Assembly (NCBI RefSeq): GCF_029382225.1
Contig: NZ_JARLTC010000015.1
Location: 157,986-221,985 of the forward strand
From: Spongiactinospora sp. TRM90649
Lineage (GTDB): Bacteria > Actinomycetota > Actinomycetes > Streptosporangiales > Streptosporangiaceae
Direction: 5' to 3'
Length of the DNA: 64,000 bases
Position 1 is the stretch's first letter. The number at the start of each line of letters is the position of its first letter. Made by a program: the position numbers and the translations under genes. Under the pieces are notes generated by a model that did not search any database, was not told the origin of the DNA, and saw only the letters and a program-made list of their open reading frames with translations. Below, in pieces: positions 8,301 to 17,461 of the stretch.

Positions 8301-9184
8301 GATGGCTGGTCACCGGTGGGCACGGCATGCTCGGCACCGACCTGGTCGAGCTGCTGCGCGGCGGCCCAATGAATGAAACAGGGTATGAAACGGTGCCCGA
8401 GACGGTGGCCGCGCCCGCCCGCGACGAACTCGACGTGTGCGACCCCAGGGCCGTGGCCGCGGCGGTGGAGGAGCACAAGCCCGACGTGGTGGTCAACTGC
8501 GCCGGGTGGACCGCGGTGGACGCCGCCGAAGGCCACGAGGCCGAGGCGCGGGCCGTCAACGGCGACGCGGTGGCGTCGCTGGCGGCGGTCTGCGCGCACT
8601 ACGGCGCGCGGCTGATCCAGATCTCCACCGACTACGTCTTCGACGGCACCGCGAGCGAGCCGTACCCGGAGGGGCACCCGGTGAGCCCGGTCAACGCCTA
8701 CGGGCGCGGCAAGCTCGCCGGGGAGCGCGCCGCGCTCGCGCAGGGCCACCACGTGGTCCGCACCGCCTGGCTGTACGGCGCGCACGGCCGCAACTTCGTG
8801 CGCACCATGATGCGGCTCGCCGCCGAACGCGACCACGTGACGGTGGTGGACGACCAGATCGGCCAGCCCACCTGGACCGGCGACCTGGTCGCGCAACTGG
8901 TGCGCCTGGCCCGCGCCGACGCCCCTCCTGGCGTCTACCACGGCACCAACGCGGGCCGTACGACCTGGCACGGCTTCGCCAGGGAGATCTTCGCCGCGCT
9001 CGGAGCCGACCCCGACCGGGTCAGGCCGATCGGCAGCGAGCGGTTCCCGCTGCCCGCCAGACGCCCCGCCTTCGGCGTGCTCGGGCACGAGGGGTGGGCG
9101 AGGGCCGGGCTGTCGCCGATGCGCGACTGGCGTGCCGCGTTCCGTGACGCCTGGCCCTCGATGGTCGGTGGGTCCGGTCAGTGA
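8297..9184 (+). CDS. rmlD: dTDP-4-dehydrorhamnose reductase
   Basis: The 295-aa reductase performs the last step to dTDP-L-rhamnose with NAD(P)H. It has the N-terminal VTGGHGMLGTDLVELL motif, STDYVFDG, the catalytic Tyr-Lys pair in NAYGRGKLAGE, and TAWLYG. The ATG overlaps the rmlB stop and is preceded by GAAGGAGG. Its 3' end overlaps the convergent rmlC by 7 bp. Confidence 0.92.
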   Translation: MRWLVTGGHGMLGTDLVELLRGGPMNETGYETVPETVAAPARDELDVCDPRAVAAAVEEHKPDVVVNCAGWTAVDAAEGHEAEARAVNGDAVASLAAVCAHYGARLIQISTDYVFDGTASEPYPEGHPVSPVNAYGRGKLAGERAALAQGHHVVRTAWLYGAHGRNFVRTMMRLAAERDHVTVVDDQIGQPTWTGDLVAQLVRLARADAPPGVYHGTNAGRTTWHGFAREIFAALGADPDRVRPIGSERFPLPARRPAFGVLGHEGWARAGLSPMRDWRAAFRDAWPSMVGGSGQ

Positions 9185-9774
9185 CTCCTCAGCTTGTCGT
9201 AGTAGGCGAGGCAGGTCTGGTAGTCGGGAAGCAGGCCACCGTCGAGCGCCTCCCGCAGGGAGGGGGCGGCGGCGTCCTTCTCGGAGAGCAGCGGCGTGAT
9301 GCCGTCCGGCCACTCGATCCCGAGATCCGGGTCGAGCGGGTGGACGCCGTGCTCACGCTGGGGGGCGTAGCCCTGCGAGCAGAGATAGACCACGGTGGCC
9401 CGTTCCGAGAGGGCCATGAACGCGTGGCCCAGGCCCTCGCCGATGTAGAGGCACCGCCGGGACTCCTCGTCCAGACGGACCGCCTCCCACCGGCCGAAGC
9501 CGGGCGAACCGGTGCGCAGGTCGATCACGACGTCCATAACGGCCCCCGAGGCGCAGGTGACGTACTTCGCCTGCCCCGGCGGCACGTCGGCGAAGTGCAC
9601 GCCGCGCAGCACGCCGCGCCGCGAGACCGAGCAGTTGGCCTGGGCGAGTTCCATCCCGTGCCCGGCCGCCTCGCGCAGCACGGACGCCGAGTAGGTCTCC
9701 ATGAACATGCCGCGATCATCGGCGTGGACGCGCGGCGTATGGCACCAGGCGCCGTCGATGGTGAGGGGTTCCAT
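9178..9774 (-). CDS. rmlC: dTDP-4-dehydrorhamnose 3,5-epimerase
   Basis: The 198-aa cupin-fold enzyme epimerises C3 and C5 of the 4-keto sugar. It shows DDRGMFMETY, the catalytic-His motif GVLRGVHF, the KYVTCASGAVMDVVIDLR strand pair, and GLGHAFMAL. The start MEPLTIDGAW at 9774 matches the usual RmlC N-terminus; an ATG 12 bp upstream is the alternative. It is transcribed toward rmlD, so all four rhamnose genes are within 3.6 kb but in two transcripts. A second, divergent RmlC-like gene lies at 25218-25760. Confidence 0.9.
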   Translation of the reverse strand: MEPLTIDGAWCHTPRVHADDRGMFMETYSASVLREAAGHGMELAQANCSVSRRGVLRGVHFADVPPGQAKYVTCASGAVMDVVIDLRTGSPGFGRWEAVRLDEESRRCLYIGEGLGHAFMALSERATVVYLCSQGYAPQREHGVHPLDPDLGIEWPDGITPLLSEKDAAAPSLREALDGGLLPDYQTCLAYYDKLRSH

Positions 9775-9890
9775 GGGCCAGAGCATGCCACGGCGGGCGG
9801 GCCCGGCGCGTCCGGTGACGGACGCTGTAACGCCCGCGTTGGATCGAGCGAATTAGCTGTCGGCCATCAGGGCCACAAGGGAGATATTCA

Positions 9891-11105
9891 ATGACAAGCT
9901 GCCGACTGTGCGGCTCCGTGAGCCTCGCCTCCGTCGTCGATCTGGGTGCGACGCCGCCATGCGAGCGGATCCTCACCGCGGCTGAGCTGGACGGTCCGGA
10001 GGCGACCTACCCGCTCCACCTCCGGGTGTGCACCGAGTGCTGGCTGGCGCAGATCCCGCCGCTGATCACGCCGGAGGACACCTTCACCGAGTACGCGTAC
10101 TTCTCCTCGTACTCGACCTCGTGGGTGGAGCACGCCAAGAAGTTCGTGGACGGCCTGACCCTGCCCGACGACGCGTTCGTGGTGGAGGTGGCCAGCAACG
10201 ACGGCTACCTGCTGCAGCACGTCGTCCAGCGCGGGGTGCGCTGCCTGGGCATCGAGCCGTCGGCGAACGTCGGCCAGGCCGCCAGGGAGCGCGGGGTGCC
10301 GACGCGGACGGCGTTCCTGACCCCGGAGACGGGCCAGACGGTGCGCGCCGAGCACGGCCCGGCCTCGGTGGTCGTGGCCAACAACGTCTACGCGCACATC
10401 CCCGACGTCGTCGGGTTCACCAAGGGCCTGCGCGCGCTGGTGGCCGACGACGGCATCGTGTCCATCGAGGTGCAGCACCTGCTCACGCTGATCGAGCTGA
10501 ACCAGTACGACACGATCTACCACGAGCACTTCCAGTACTACACGGTCGCCTCGGCGCAGCGGGCGCTGGCGAGCGGCGGGCTGGCGCTGGTGGACGTCGA
10601 GCTGCTGCCGACGCATGGCGGCTCGATCCGGCTGACCGCGGTTCCCGAGGAGGCGGCGGGCGAGCCGTCGCAGGCCGTACTGGACGTGCTGGACAGGGAG
10701 AAGGCGGCCGGGCTGACCGAGCTGTCGGGCTACGCGGAGTTCGCGGCGCGGGTCGGCAAGGTACGGCGTGACCTGCTGCGCTTCCTCATCGACGCCGCCG
10801 AGCGCGGTGAGAAGGTCGTCGGCTACGGCGCCCCCGGCAAGGGCAACACGCTGCTGAACCACTGCGGCATACGCCCCGACCTGCTCGCCTACACGGTGGA
10901 CATCAACCCCTACAAGCACGGCAAGTTCACGCCCGGCACCAGGATCCCGATCCTGTCGCCTGAGCAGATCGCCGAGGACCGTCCCGACTACGTGCTGATC
11001 CTCCCGTGGAACCTGCGCGAGGAGCTGAGCCGCCAGCTTTCCTACGTTCACGAGTGGGGCGGCCGGCTGGTCTTCCCGATCCCGAACCTGGAGATTGTGC
11101 AGTGA
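9891..11105 (+). CDS. Sugar C-methyltransferase (TylCIII/NovU-like), SAM-dependent
   Basis: The 404-aa protein has the three-part build of deoxysugar C-methyltransferases. An N-terminal zinc motif, CRLCGSVSL with a second Cys pair in CTECWLAQ, spans residues about 3-65. A Rossmann SAM domain follows, with VVEVASNDGYLLQ and ANNVYAHIPD. The C-terminal domain contains GYGAPGKGNTLLNHC and ends in VFPIPNLEIV. Family members methylate C3 or C5 of dTDP/CDP-4-keto sugars to give branched sugars. The ATG follows AAGGGAG. It opens a tightly overlapping operon to 18359, and the next gene starts on a GTGA overlap. The acceptor sugar is unknown. Confidence 0.85.
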   Translation: MTSCRLCGSVSLASVVDLGATPPCERILTAAELDGPEATYPLHLRVCTECWLAQIPPLITPEDTFTEYAYFSSYSTSWVEHAKKFVDGLTLPDDAFVVEVASNDGYLLQHVVQRGVRCLGIEPSANVGQAARERGVPTRTAFLTPETGQTVRAEHGPASVVVANNVYAHIPDVVGFTKGLRALVADDGIVSIEVQHLLTLIELNQYDTIYHEHFQYYTVASAQRALASGGLALVDVELLPTHGGSIRLTAVPEEAAGEPSQAVLDVLDREKAAGLTELSGYAEFAARVGKVRRDLLRFLIDAAERGEKVVGYGAPGKGNTLLNHCGIRPDLLAYTVDINPYKHGKFTPGTRIPILSPEQIAEDRPDYVLILPWNLREELSRQLSYVHEWGGRLVFPIPNLEIVQ

Positions 11106-11896
11106 AGGTCGTCCTGTTCTGCGGCGGTTACGGCACGCGCATGCGCAGCGCCGACAGCGACGCGCCCAAGCCGATGCAGCTCGTCGGCCCCCGGCCGCTG
11201 ATCTGGCATGTCATGCGCTACTACGCGCACTACGGGCACACCGACTTCGTCTTATGCCTCGGGTACGGCGCGCGCCACATCAAGGACTTCTTCCTGAACT
11301 ACCAGGAGACCACGTCCAACGACTTCGTGCTGCGCGGCGGCCGGGTGGAGCTGCTGTCCACCGACATCTCCGACTGGTCGATCACGTTCGTGCAGACCGG
11401 CATCGAGTCCCCGATCGGGGAGCGGCTGCGCCGGGTGCGCGATCACCTGGACGGCGAGGAGATGTTCCTGGCCAACTACGCCGACGTGCTCACCGACGCC
11501 CCGCTGCCGGAGATCATCGGCCGGTTCGATGCGTCCGGCGCGGGCGCGTCGATGATGGTCGTCCCGCCGCCTGCCACGTTCCACTGCATCGAGGTGGGCG
11601 AGGAGGGCAGGGTCAGCGGCGTCACGCCGGTGAGCGAGATGCCGCTGTGGGTGAACGGCGGCTACTTCGTGCTCCGGCAGGAGATCTTCGACCACATCCC
11701 GCCGGGCGGCGACCTGGTCGCCGACGGCTGCTTCGAGCTGGCCAAGAGCGGGCGGCTGCTGGCCTACCCGCACCGCGGCTACTGGCGGCCGACCGACACC
11801 GTCAAGGAGCGGCTGGCGCTGGACGAGGCGTACTCTCGTGGCGACCGTCCATGGGCGGTCTGGGAGCGCGAGCCTTCGGTGGAGCGGACGGCATGA
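11102..11896 (+). CDS. Glucose-1-phosphate cytidylyltransferase-like nucleotidyltransferase
   Basis: The 264-aa protein matches the RfbF type: LFCGGYGTRM nucleotide loop, KPMQLVG, LIWHVMRYYAHYGHTDFVLC, GYGARHIKDFFLNY, then FVQTGIESPIGERLRRV and LANYADVLTD. These are the CTP:glucose-1-phosphate cytidylyltransferase signatures, so the likely product is a CDP-sugar, used for 3,6-dideoxy or branched sugars. The usual partner CDP-glucose 4,6-dehydratase is not obvious here; the SDR at 12551 is a candidate. The GTG start overlaps the methyltransferase stop, and the stop overlaps the PIG-L gene. Confidence 0.82.
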   Translation: MKVVLFCGGYGTRMRSADSDAPKPMQLVGPRPLIWHVMRYYAHYGHTDFVLCLGYGARHIKDFFLNYQETTSNDFVLRGGRVELLSTDISDWSITFVQTGIESPIGERLRRVRDHLDGEEMFLANYADVLTDAPLPEIIGRFDASGAGASMMVVPPPATFHCIEVGEEGRVSGVTPVSEMPLWVNGGYFVLRQEIFDHIPPGGDLVADGCFELAKSGRLLAYPHRGYWRPTDTVKERLALDEAYSRGDRPWAVWEREPSVERTA

Positions 11897-12543
11897 TCGG
11901 ACTCGTGCCCGGCGGGGCCGACCGGATCGTGGCGCTGGCCGCCCACTGCGACGACATCCCGATCGGCGCGGGCGGCACGCTGCTCACCCTCTGCGCGGCC
12001 CGTCCGGGCGTGCAGGTGGACGTGCTGGTCCTCTCCGGCGGCGGCACCCCCCGCGAGGACGAGGAACGGGCCGCGCTCGCCGCCTTCTGCCCGGGCGCGC
12101 ACCTGCGCGTCCGGGTGCTCAAACTGCGTGACGGACGGCTTCCCGCGCAGTGGGAGGAGGCCAAGGAGGCCATCGAGGAGCTGCGGGCCGAGACCGACCC
12201 GCACCTGGTGATCGCCCCCAACCCGCGCGACGCCCACCAGGATCACCGCGGGCTGGCCGAACTGGTGCCCACGGCCTACCGCGACCACCTGGTGCTCGGC
12301 TACGAGATCGTCAAGTGGGACGGCGACCTCGGACGGCCCACGGTCTACCAGCCGCTCGAACCGGCGGTCGCCGAGGCCAAGGCCGACCTGCTGCTGAGCC
12401 ACTACCCCTCCCAGTGGAGCCGATCCTGGTACGACCGCGAGGCGTTCCTCGGGATCGCACGCGTCAGGGGTATCGAATGCCACGCGCGCTACGCCGAGGC
12501 GTTCTACGTGAACAAACTGACCTTGAATCTGGCTGGAGGCTGA
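11893..12543 (+). CDS. PIG-L family N-deacetylase
   Basis: The 216-aa protein carries the PIG-L/LmbE zinc motif near the N-terminus, AAHCDDIPIGAGG (normally AHPDD), and the distal HQDH pair in PRDAHQDHRGLAEL. Family members de-N-acetylate sugars such as GlcNAc-inositol. The His-Cys-Asp-Asp form instead of His-Pro-Asp-Asp is a minor variation that keeps the metal ligands. It is cytoplasmic, with no signal peptide. The ATGA overlap with the nucleotidyltransferase suggests it acts on the same activated sugar. Confidence 0.85.
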   Translation: MIGLVPGGADRIVALAAHCDDIPIGAGGTLLTLCAARPGVQVDVLVLSGGGTPREDEERAALAAFCPGAHLRVRVLKLRDGRLPAQWEEAKEAIEELRAETDPHLVIAPNPRDAHQDHRGLAELVPTAYRDHLVLGYEIVKWDGDLGRPTVYQPLEPAVAEAKADLLLSHYPSQWSRSWYDREAFLGIARVRGIECHARYAEAFYVNKLTLNLAGG

Positions 12544-12550
12544 GATTCGG

Positions 12551-13609
12551 ATGCGCGTACTGCTGACCGGGCACCAGGGCTACCTCGGGAGCGTGATGGC
12601 CCCGGTGCTCACCGCCGCCGGCCACGAGGTCGTGGGGCTCGACTCGGGGCTGTTCGCCGACTGCGTGCTCGGCCCCGTGCCGGTCGATCCGCGCGGCCAC
12701 GCCGTCGACCTGCGCGACGTCAGCGCGGAGCCGCTGTCCGGCATGGACGCCGTGGTGCACCTGGCCGCGCTGTCCAACGACCCGCTCGGCTCGCTGGCGC
12801 CCGAGCTGACCTACGACATCAACCACCACGCGTCGGTCCGGCTGGCCCGGATGGCCCGCGACGCCGGCGTCAAGCGCTTCCTCTACGCGTCCACGTGCTC
12901 GGTGTACGGCGCGTCCGGCGCCGACGACCTCGTGGACGAGGCGGCCCCGCTGCGGCCCGTCACCCCCTACGCGGAGTCCAAGGTCCGCGTGGAGGAGGAT
13001 CTGATGGAGCTGGCCGACGACGACTTCACCCCGGTGTTCATGCGCAACGCCACCGCCTTCGGCTACTCGCCCCGGCTGCGCGCCGACATCGTGCTGAACA
13101 ACCTGGTCGCGCACGCCTACCTGACCGGCGACGTGCGGGTGCTCTCCGACGGCACGCCGTGGCGTCCGCTGGTCCACGCGGAGGACATCGCCAAGGCGTT
13201 CGCCGAGGTGCTGGCCGCGCCGCGGGAGGCCGTCCACGCCAAGGCGTTCAACATCGGCACCGAGGAGAACAACGTCACGGTGGCCGAGATCGCCGAGCGG
13301 GTCGTGGCGACCGTGCCGGGGGCCAAGCTGCTGATCACGGGGGAGGCCGGGCCCGACCCGCGCTCCTACCGGGTGGACTTCTCGGCGCTGCGCTCGGCCG
13401 TCCCCGGCTACCAGGCCACCTGGACGGTCGGCGCGGGCGCGGCCGAGCTGCTGGACGCCTACCAGCGCTACGGCATGACCGAGGACGACTTCCAACCGCG
13501 CTTCACCCGGCTGACGCGCCTGGCCAGGCGCCGTGAGGACGGCAGCATCGACGCCGAGCTGCGGCCGCAGAAGGGCCCCCGGGCCGAACCGGAGGCCGTT
13601 CCGCTGTGA
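12551..13609 (+). CDS. NAD-dependent epimerase/dehydratase (extended SDR)
   Basis: The 352-aa protein begins MRVLLTGHQGYLGS, an SDR glycine motif with His-Gln in place of the usual Ala/Gly-Ala, followed by VVHLAALSNDP, the STCSVYG active-site Ser region, and YAESKVRVEE containing the catalytic Tyr-xxx-Lys. The later RPLVHAEDIAKAF motif is typical of nucleotide-sugar epimerases and dehydratases. The exact reaction (4,6-dehydratase, epimerase or 4-ketoreductase) cannot be fixed. It is within the sugar-modification operon, 7 bp after the PIG-L gene and overlapping the DUF4910 gene. Confidence 0.82.
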   Translation: MRVLLTGHQGYLGSVMAPVLTAAGHEVVGLDSGLFADCVLGPVPVDPRGHAVDLRDVSAEPLSGMDAVVHLAALSNDPLGSLAPELTYDINHHASVRLARMARDAGVKRFLYASTCSVYGASGADDLVDEAAPLRPVTPYAESKVRVEEDLMELADDDFTPVFMRNATAFGYSPRLRADIVLNNLVAHAYLTGDVRVLSDGTPWRPLVHAEDIAKAFAEVLAAPREAVHAKAFNIGTEENNVTVAEIAERVVATVPGAKLLITGEAGPDPRSYRVDFSALRSAVPGYQATWTVGAGAAELLDAYQRYGMTEDDFQPRFTRLTRLARRREDGSIDAELRPQKGPRAEPEAVPL

Positions 13610-14934
13610 CCACGCAAGCCGCGAGCCGGGAGCCGCACCAGCTCGTGCATGGCGGGCTCGCCATGCACGAGCTGGTGCGGCGGCTCTATCCGCTGTGCCG
13701 CAGCATCACCGGGGACGGGGTACGGCGCACGCTCGCGATCGTCGGGGAGTCGATCCCACTCGACGTGAGCGAGGTCCCGACCGGCACCGAGGTGCTCGAC
13801 TGGACCATTCCCAAGGAATGGAACATCCGCGATGCCTACGTCAAGGACGCCGACGGCCGCCGCGTGATCGACTTCACCGAGTCGAACCTGCACGTGGTCG
13901 GCTACAGCGTGCCGGTGCCGCCGACCACGATGAGCCTCGGCGAGCTGCGCGGGCGGCTGCACACGCTGCCCGACCAGCCGGATCTGATCCCGTACCGGAC
14001 CAGCTACTACAAGGAGACGTGGGGGTTCTGCCTGCGCCAGGAGACGCTGGCCGGGCTGCCCGACGGCGACTACGAGGTGATGATCGACTCCACCCTGGAG
14101 GACGGGCACCTGACGTACGCCGAGCACGTGGTGCCGGGCCGTACCGACGAGGAGGTCCTGATCTCCTGCCACGTCTGCCACCCGTCGCTGGCCAACGACA
14201 ACCTGGCCGGGATCGCGGTGGCGGTACGGCTGGCCAGGTGGCTCGGCGAGCTGGAGGACCGTCGCTACACCTACCGGTTCGTGTTCGCGCCGGGGACCAT
14301 CGGCTCGATCACCTGGCTCGCCCGCAACCGCGAGCGGGCCGCGTCGAAGGTCCGGCACGGGTTCGTGCTGGCCTGCGCGGGCGACCGGGGCACCCCGACC
14401 TACAAGCGCAGCAGGCGCGGCGACGCCGAGATCGACCGCGCCGTCACGCATGTGCTGAACGGGCGTGAGCACACGGTCCTGCCGTTCACGCCCTACGGCT
14501 ACGACGAACGGCAGTACTGCTCACCGGGCTTCGACCTGCCGGTGGGCTGCCTGACCCGCAGTACCTACGCGGGCTACCCCGAGTACCACACCTCCGGCGA
14601 CGACCCCGACTTCGTCTCGCCGGACGCCCTCGCCGACACCCTCACGACCTGCCAGAGCGTGGTGCGGGTGCTGGAGGGCAACCGGCGTTACGTCAACCTC
14701 AGCCCGTACGGCGAGCCGCAGCTCGGAAGACGCGGCCTGTACGGCTCGCTCGGCGGGCGCAGTGACACCCAGGCCCTGCAGATGGCCATGCTGTGGGTGC
14801 TCAACCTGTCCGACGGAGTGTCGAAGGACACCACCCTGCTCGATATCGCGGAACGGTCCGGCCTGTCCTTCGACGCCGTCGCGGAGGCCGCGTGGGCGCT
14901 GGCGGAGGCCGGACTGCTGAAGGAGATCCGATGA
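13606..14934 (+). CDS. DUF4910/DUF2172 aminopeptidase-like hydrolase
   Basis: The 442-aa protein combines an N-terminal DUF2172-like region (LYPLCRSITGDGVRRTL, WTIPKEWNIRDAYV), an M28-like zinc hydrolase core (ISCHVCHPSLANDNLAGIAV, with candidate metal ligands His and Asp, and EYHTSGDDPD later), and a C-terminal winged-helix-like tail (LLDIAERSGLSFDAVAEAAW). Such proteins recur in surface-polysaccharide and deoxysugar clusters rather than in peptide metabolism, so the substrate may be an acyl- or amino-sugar. That is inference; the family has no settled reaction. The GTG start overlaps the SDR stop and the stop overlaps the next gene (ATGA). Confidence 0.8.
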   Translation: MTTQAASREPHQLVHGGLAMHELVRRLYPLCRSITGDGVRRTLAIVGESIPLDVSEVPTGTEVLDWTIPKEWNIRDAYVKDADGRRVIDFTESNLHVVGYSVPVPPTTMSLGELRGRLHTLPDQPDLIPYRTSYYKETWGFCLRQETLAGLPDGDYEVMIDSTLEDGHLTYAEHVVPGRTDEEVLISCHVCHPSLANDNLAGIAVAVRLARWLGELEDRRYTYRFVFAPGTIGSITWLARNRERAASKVRHGFVLACAGDRGTPTYKRSRRGDAEIDRAVTHVLNGREHTVLPFTPYGYDERQYCSPGFDLPVGCLTRSTYAGYPEYHTSGDDPDFVSPDALADTLTTCQSVVRVLEGNRRYVNLSPYGEPQLGRRGLYGSLGGRSDTQALQMAMLWVLNLSDGVSKDTTLLDIAERSGLSFDAVAEAAWALAEAGLLKEIR

Positions 14935-15941
14935 GTGCGAACCTTCGGGTCGGGGATCTGGTCGAGGTCCGCAGCGCGGAGGAGATCCTGGCGACCCTGG
15001 ACGAGAACGGCGAACTGGAGAACCTGCCGTTCATGCCGGAGATGCTGCGCTTTTGCGGGCAGCGGATGACGGTGCACAAGGTGGCGCACAAGTTGTGCGA
15101 CACGATCAGCCGCAGCGGGATCCGGCGCATGACGAACGCCGTGCACCTGACCGGCGCGCGGTGCGACGGGCAGGCCCACGGCGGCTGCCAGACCGCCTGC
15201 TCGCTGTACTGGAAGGAGGCGTGGCTGAAGCCGGTCTCCGGAGCGCCCCCGTCCGGGCAGGCCGCCGAGCCGCCGCCGCGCAGCCTGCCCCTGCTGGAGA
15301 TCAAGACCCGCAGGGACACCGATGAGGGCGGCGAGGTTCTCTACCGCTGCCAGGCCACCGAGCTGCTGCGGGCCGCGCCGACCTGCCTGCCGTTCAGCGA
15401 CCTCGGGCAGTACGCCGACGACGTGCGTTCCGGCAACGTGAGCGCGCTCGGCAGCGCGCGGGGCTTCCTGGTCGGGCTGTTCAACCGGTTCCAGGACCGC
15501 AGCAAGCGGTTCCTGCCCCGGTGGCTGTGGATCAGGGGCGGCCTGCGCTGGGGCTTCGTCAAGGGCGGCGTCACCAGCGGCAAGACCCCCACGGTCACGC
15601 TCGACCTGCAACCCGGCGAGCTGGTGCGGATCAAGTCCAAGGCCGAGATCATGGCCACCCTCAACGGCGACCTGCTCAACCGGGGCATGGGGTTCGAGGA
15701 GGAGATGGCCCGCTACTGCGGTCAGACCGCGCGGGTGCGGACGCGCGTCGAGCGGTGCATCGACGAGAAGTCCGGCCGGATGCTGAAGATGAAGAACCCG
15801 TGCATCATCCTTGAGGACATCGTCTGCGCGGGCGTCTACAACGCCAACTGCCCCAGGGAGTTCGTCCCATTCTGGCGGGAGATCTGGCTGGAGCGGGTCA
15901 CCGAGGCGGCCGAGCGAGTCGAGGAACCGGCGAACGGATGA
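14931..15941 (+). CDS. Unrecognised Cys-containing protein with internal duplication
   Basis: This 336-aa cytoplasmic protein belongs to no family I can name. It contains two related copies: residues about 5-100 (GDLVEVRSAEEILATL ... MLRFCGQRMTV ... CSLYWKEAWL) and about 225-325 (GELVRIKSKAEIMATL ... MARYCGQTARV ... FWREIWLERV). Each copy ends with a Cys cluster (GARCDGQAHGGCQTAC in the first; DIVCAGVYNANC in the second), suggesting metal or redox centres. The opening of each copy, LV.V/I.S..EI.ATL, looks like an SH3-like beta barrel. Both ends overlap neighbours by 4 bp (ATGA), so it is firmly part of the sugar-modification/flippase operon. Confidence 0.75.
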   Translation: MSANLRVGDLVEVRSAEEILATLDENGELENLPFMPEMLRFCGQRMTVHKVAHKLCDTISRSGIRRMTNAVHLTGARCDGQAHGGCQTACSLYWKEAWLKPVSGAPPSGQAAEPPPRSLPLLEIKTRRDTDEGGEVLYRCQATELLRAAPTCLPFSDLGQYADDVRSGNVSALGSARGFLVGLFNRFQDRSKRFLPRWLWIRGGLRWGFVKGGVTSGKTPTVTLDLQPGELVRIKSKAEIMATLNGDLLNRGMGFEEEMARYCGQTARVRTRVERCIDEKSGRMLKMKNPCIILEDIVCAGVYNANCPREFVPFWREIWLERVTEAAERVEEPANG

Positions 15942-17461
15942 CCGATCAGCGGCCGGACACGGGGACCGGCACCACCACCGAGCAGGAGACGGACGACCTT
16001 TCGGCCATCGGCCGCAAGGCCGGCCGCGGGCTGAGCTGGAGCCTGCTCGGCAACGTGGTGATGAAGGCGGGCTCGTTCGCCATGAGCCTGGTGCTCGCCC
16101 GGCTGCTCGGTGAGGACGACTTCGGGGTCTTCGCCATCGCGCTGGCCGCCAGTCAGCTCATGTTGCACATCAACGACGCCGGGGTGATCGCGGCCGTCGT
16201 GCAGTGGCGCGGGAAGCTGGAGGAGATCGCGCCCACCGCCACGGTGGTCGCGATCGCGTCCAGCCTCACCCTGTACGGGGTGTTCTGGACCATCGCCCCG
16301 GTGTACGCGCACTTCGCGGGCGACCAGGACGCCATCGGGGTCATGCGCGTGCTGATGCTCACCAACGTCGTCTACGGGCTGACGGCGGTGCGCAGCGCGG
16401 CGCTGATGCGCCGCTTCGAACACGGCAAGCTGGCCTGGGCCAACCTGGTGGGCTTCCTCGGCAACGCGGCCCTGTCGATCAGCCTGGCGGCGGGCGGGGC
16501 GGGGGCGTACAGCTTCTCCTGGGGGCAGCTCCTGCAGGCCGTCATCACCGGGATCCTGGTGGTGCTGGCCGCGCGGATGCGCATCCGCGTCCGCGTCGAG
16601 TGGGACAAGGCCAAGCGCCTGCTGGTCTTCGGCCTGCCGCTGTGCGTGACGCTGGGCATCGAGGGCCTGCTGCTGAACATGGACCTGCTGGTCGTCGGTG
16701 GGGTCGTGGACAAGCACACGCTCGGCTTCTACCTGATGGCCTTCAACATCGCGAGCTGGGTGCCGGGGCTGATCGGCACGGCCGTCCGGTACGTAGCCCT
16801 GCCCAGCTTCTCCAGGCTCGCCGAGGACCGGACGGCCGATTCGGTGTCCGAGGGCGCGAGGCGCGCGATCCCGCTGCTGATGTCCGTCGTGCTGCCGGTC
16901 GCGGTGCTCATGGGGGTGCTCGCCACCCCGCTGGTGACCTTCCTGTACGGCAAGCCGTGGGCTCCCGCCGCCGAGGCGCTGAGCTTCCTGGCCGTGGTCA
17001 TGACGATCCGCATGTTCAGCGCGCTGACCACCGACATCCTGGCGGCCGTCGGCAGGACCCGCGCGACCATGTGGCTGAACCTGGCCTGGGTCGCCCTGCT
17101 GGTGCCCGCGCTGACGATCGGGGCGCGCCAGGCGGGCATCCAGGGCGCGGCCATCGCGCACGCCTGCGTCGGCCTGGTGTTCGCGCTGCCGGTGCTGTGC
17201 GTGGTGCTGCACCGGACGGGGGTGCGCCTCGGCCCGGTGGCCGTCGGCCTGATCCGCCCGCTGGCCGGCGGGGGCGCCGCGGCGGCCACCATGATCCTGC
17301 TCTCCGGCGTGCTCGGCGACTCCGACTTCGTCCGGCTGTGCGTGGCCGGCGGCGGTGGTTTCCTGGTCTACGGGCTCGTCGTCGTTCCCCGTGCCGTGAT
17401 GGTCTCGGCCGCGTCCAAGATCGGACTGCGTGCCGCCCTCCGGAAGGATTCCGATGCCTGA
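15938..17461 (+). CDS. Oligosaccharide flippase (Wzx-like, MOP superfamily)
   Basis: The 507-aa protein has about 14 membrane helices after a 25-residue acidic N-terminus. The opening GLSWSLLGNVVMKAGSFAMSLVLARLLGEDDFGVFAIALA is the classic polysaccharide-synthase/flippase signature. It should move the lipid-linked repeat unit across the cytoplasmic membrane. It overlaps the upstream duplicated Cys protein (ATGA) and the downstream glycosyltransferase (8 bp). No second flippase is present in the window, so this is the likely partner of the polymerase at 22943. Confidence 0.9.
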   Translation: MTDQRPDTGTGTTTEQETDDLSAIGRKAGRGLSWSLLGNVVMKAGSFAMSLVLARLLGEDDFGVFAIALAASQLMLHINDAGVIAAVVQWRGKLEEIAPTATVVAIASSLTLYGVFWTIAPVYAHFAGDQDAIGVMRVLMLTNVVYGLTAVRSAALMRRFEHGKLAWANLVGFLGNAALSISLAAGGAGAYSFSWGQLLQAVITGILVVLAARMRIRVRVEWDKAKRLLVFGLPLCVTLGIEGLLLNMDLLVVGGVVDKHTLGFYLMAFNIASWVPGLIGTAVRYVALPSFSRLAEDRTADSVSEGARRAIPLLMSVVLPVAVLMGVLATPLVTFLYGKPWAPAAEALSFLAVVMTIRMFSALTTDILAAVGRTRATMWLNLAWVALLVPALTIGARQAGIQGAAIAHACVGLVFALPVLCVVLHRTGVRLGPVAVGLIRPLAGGGAAAATMILLSGVLGDSDFVRLCVAGGGGFLVYGLVVVPRAVMVSAASKIGLRAALRKDSDA

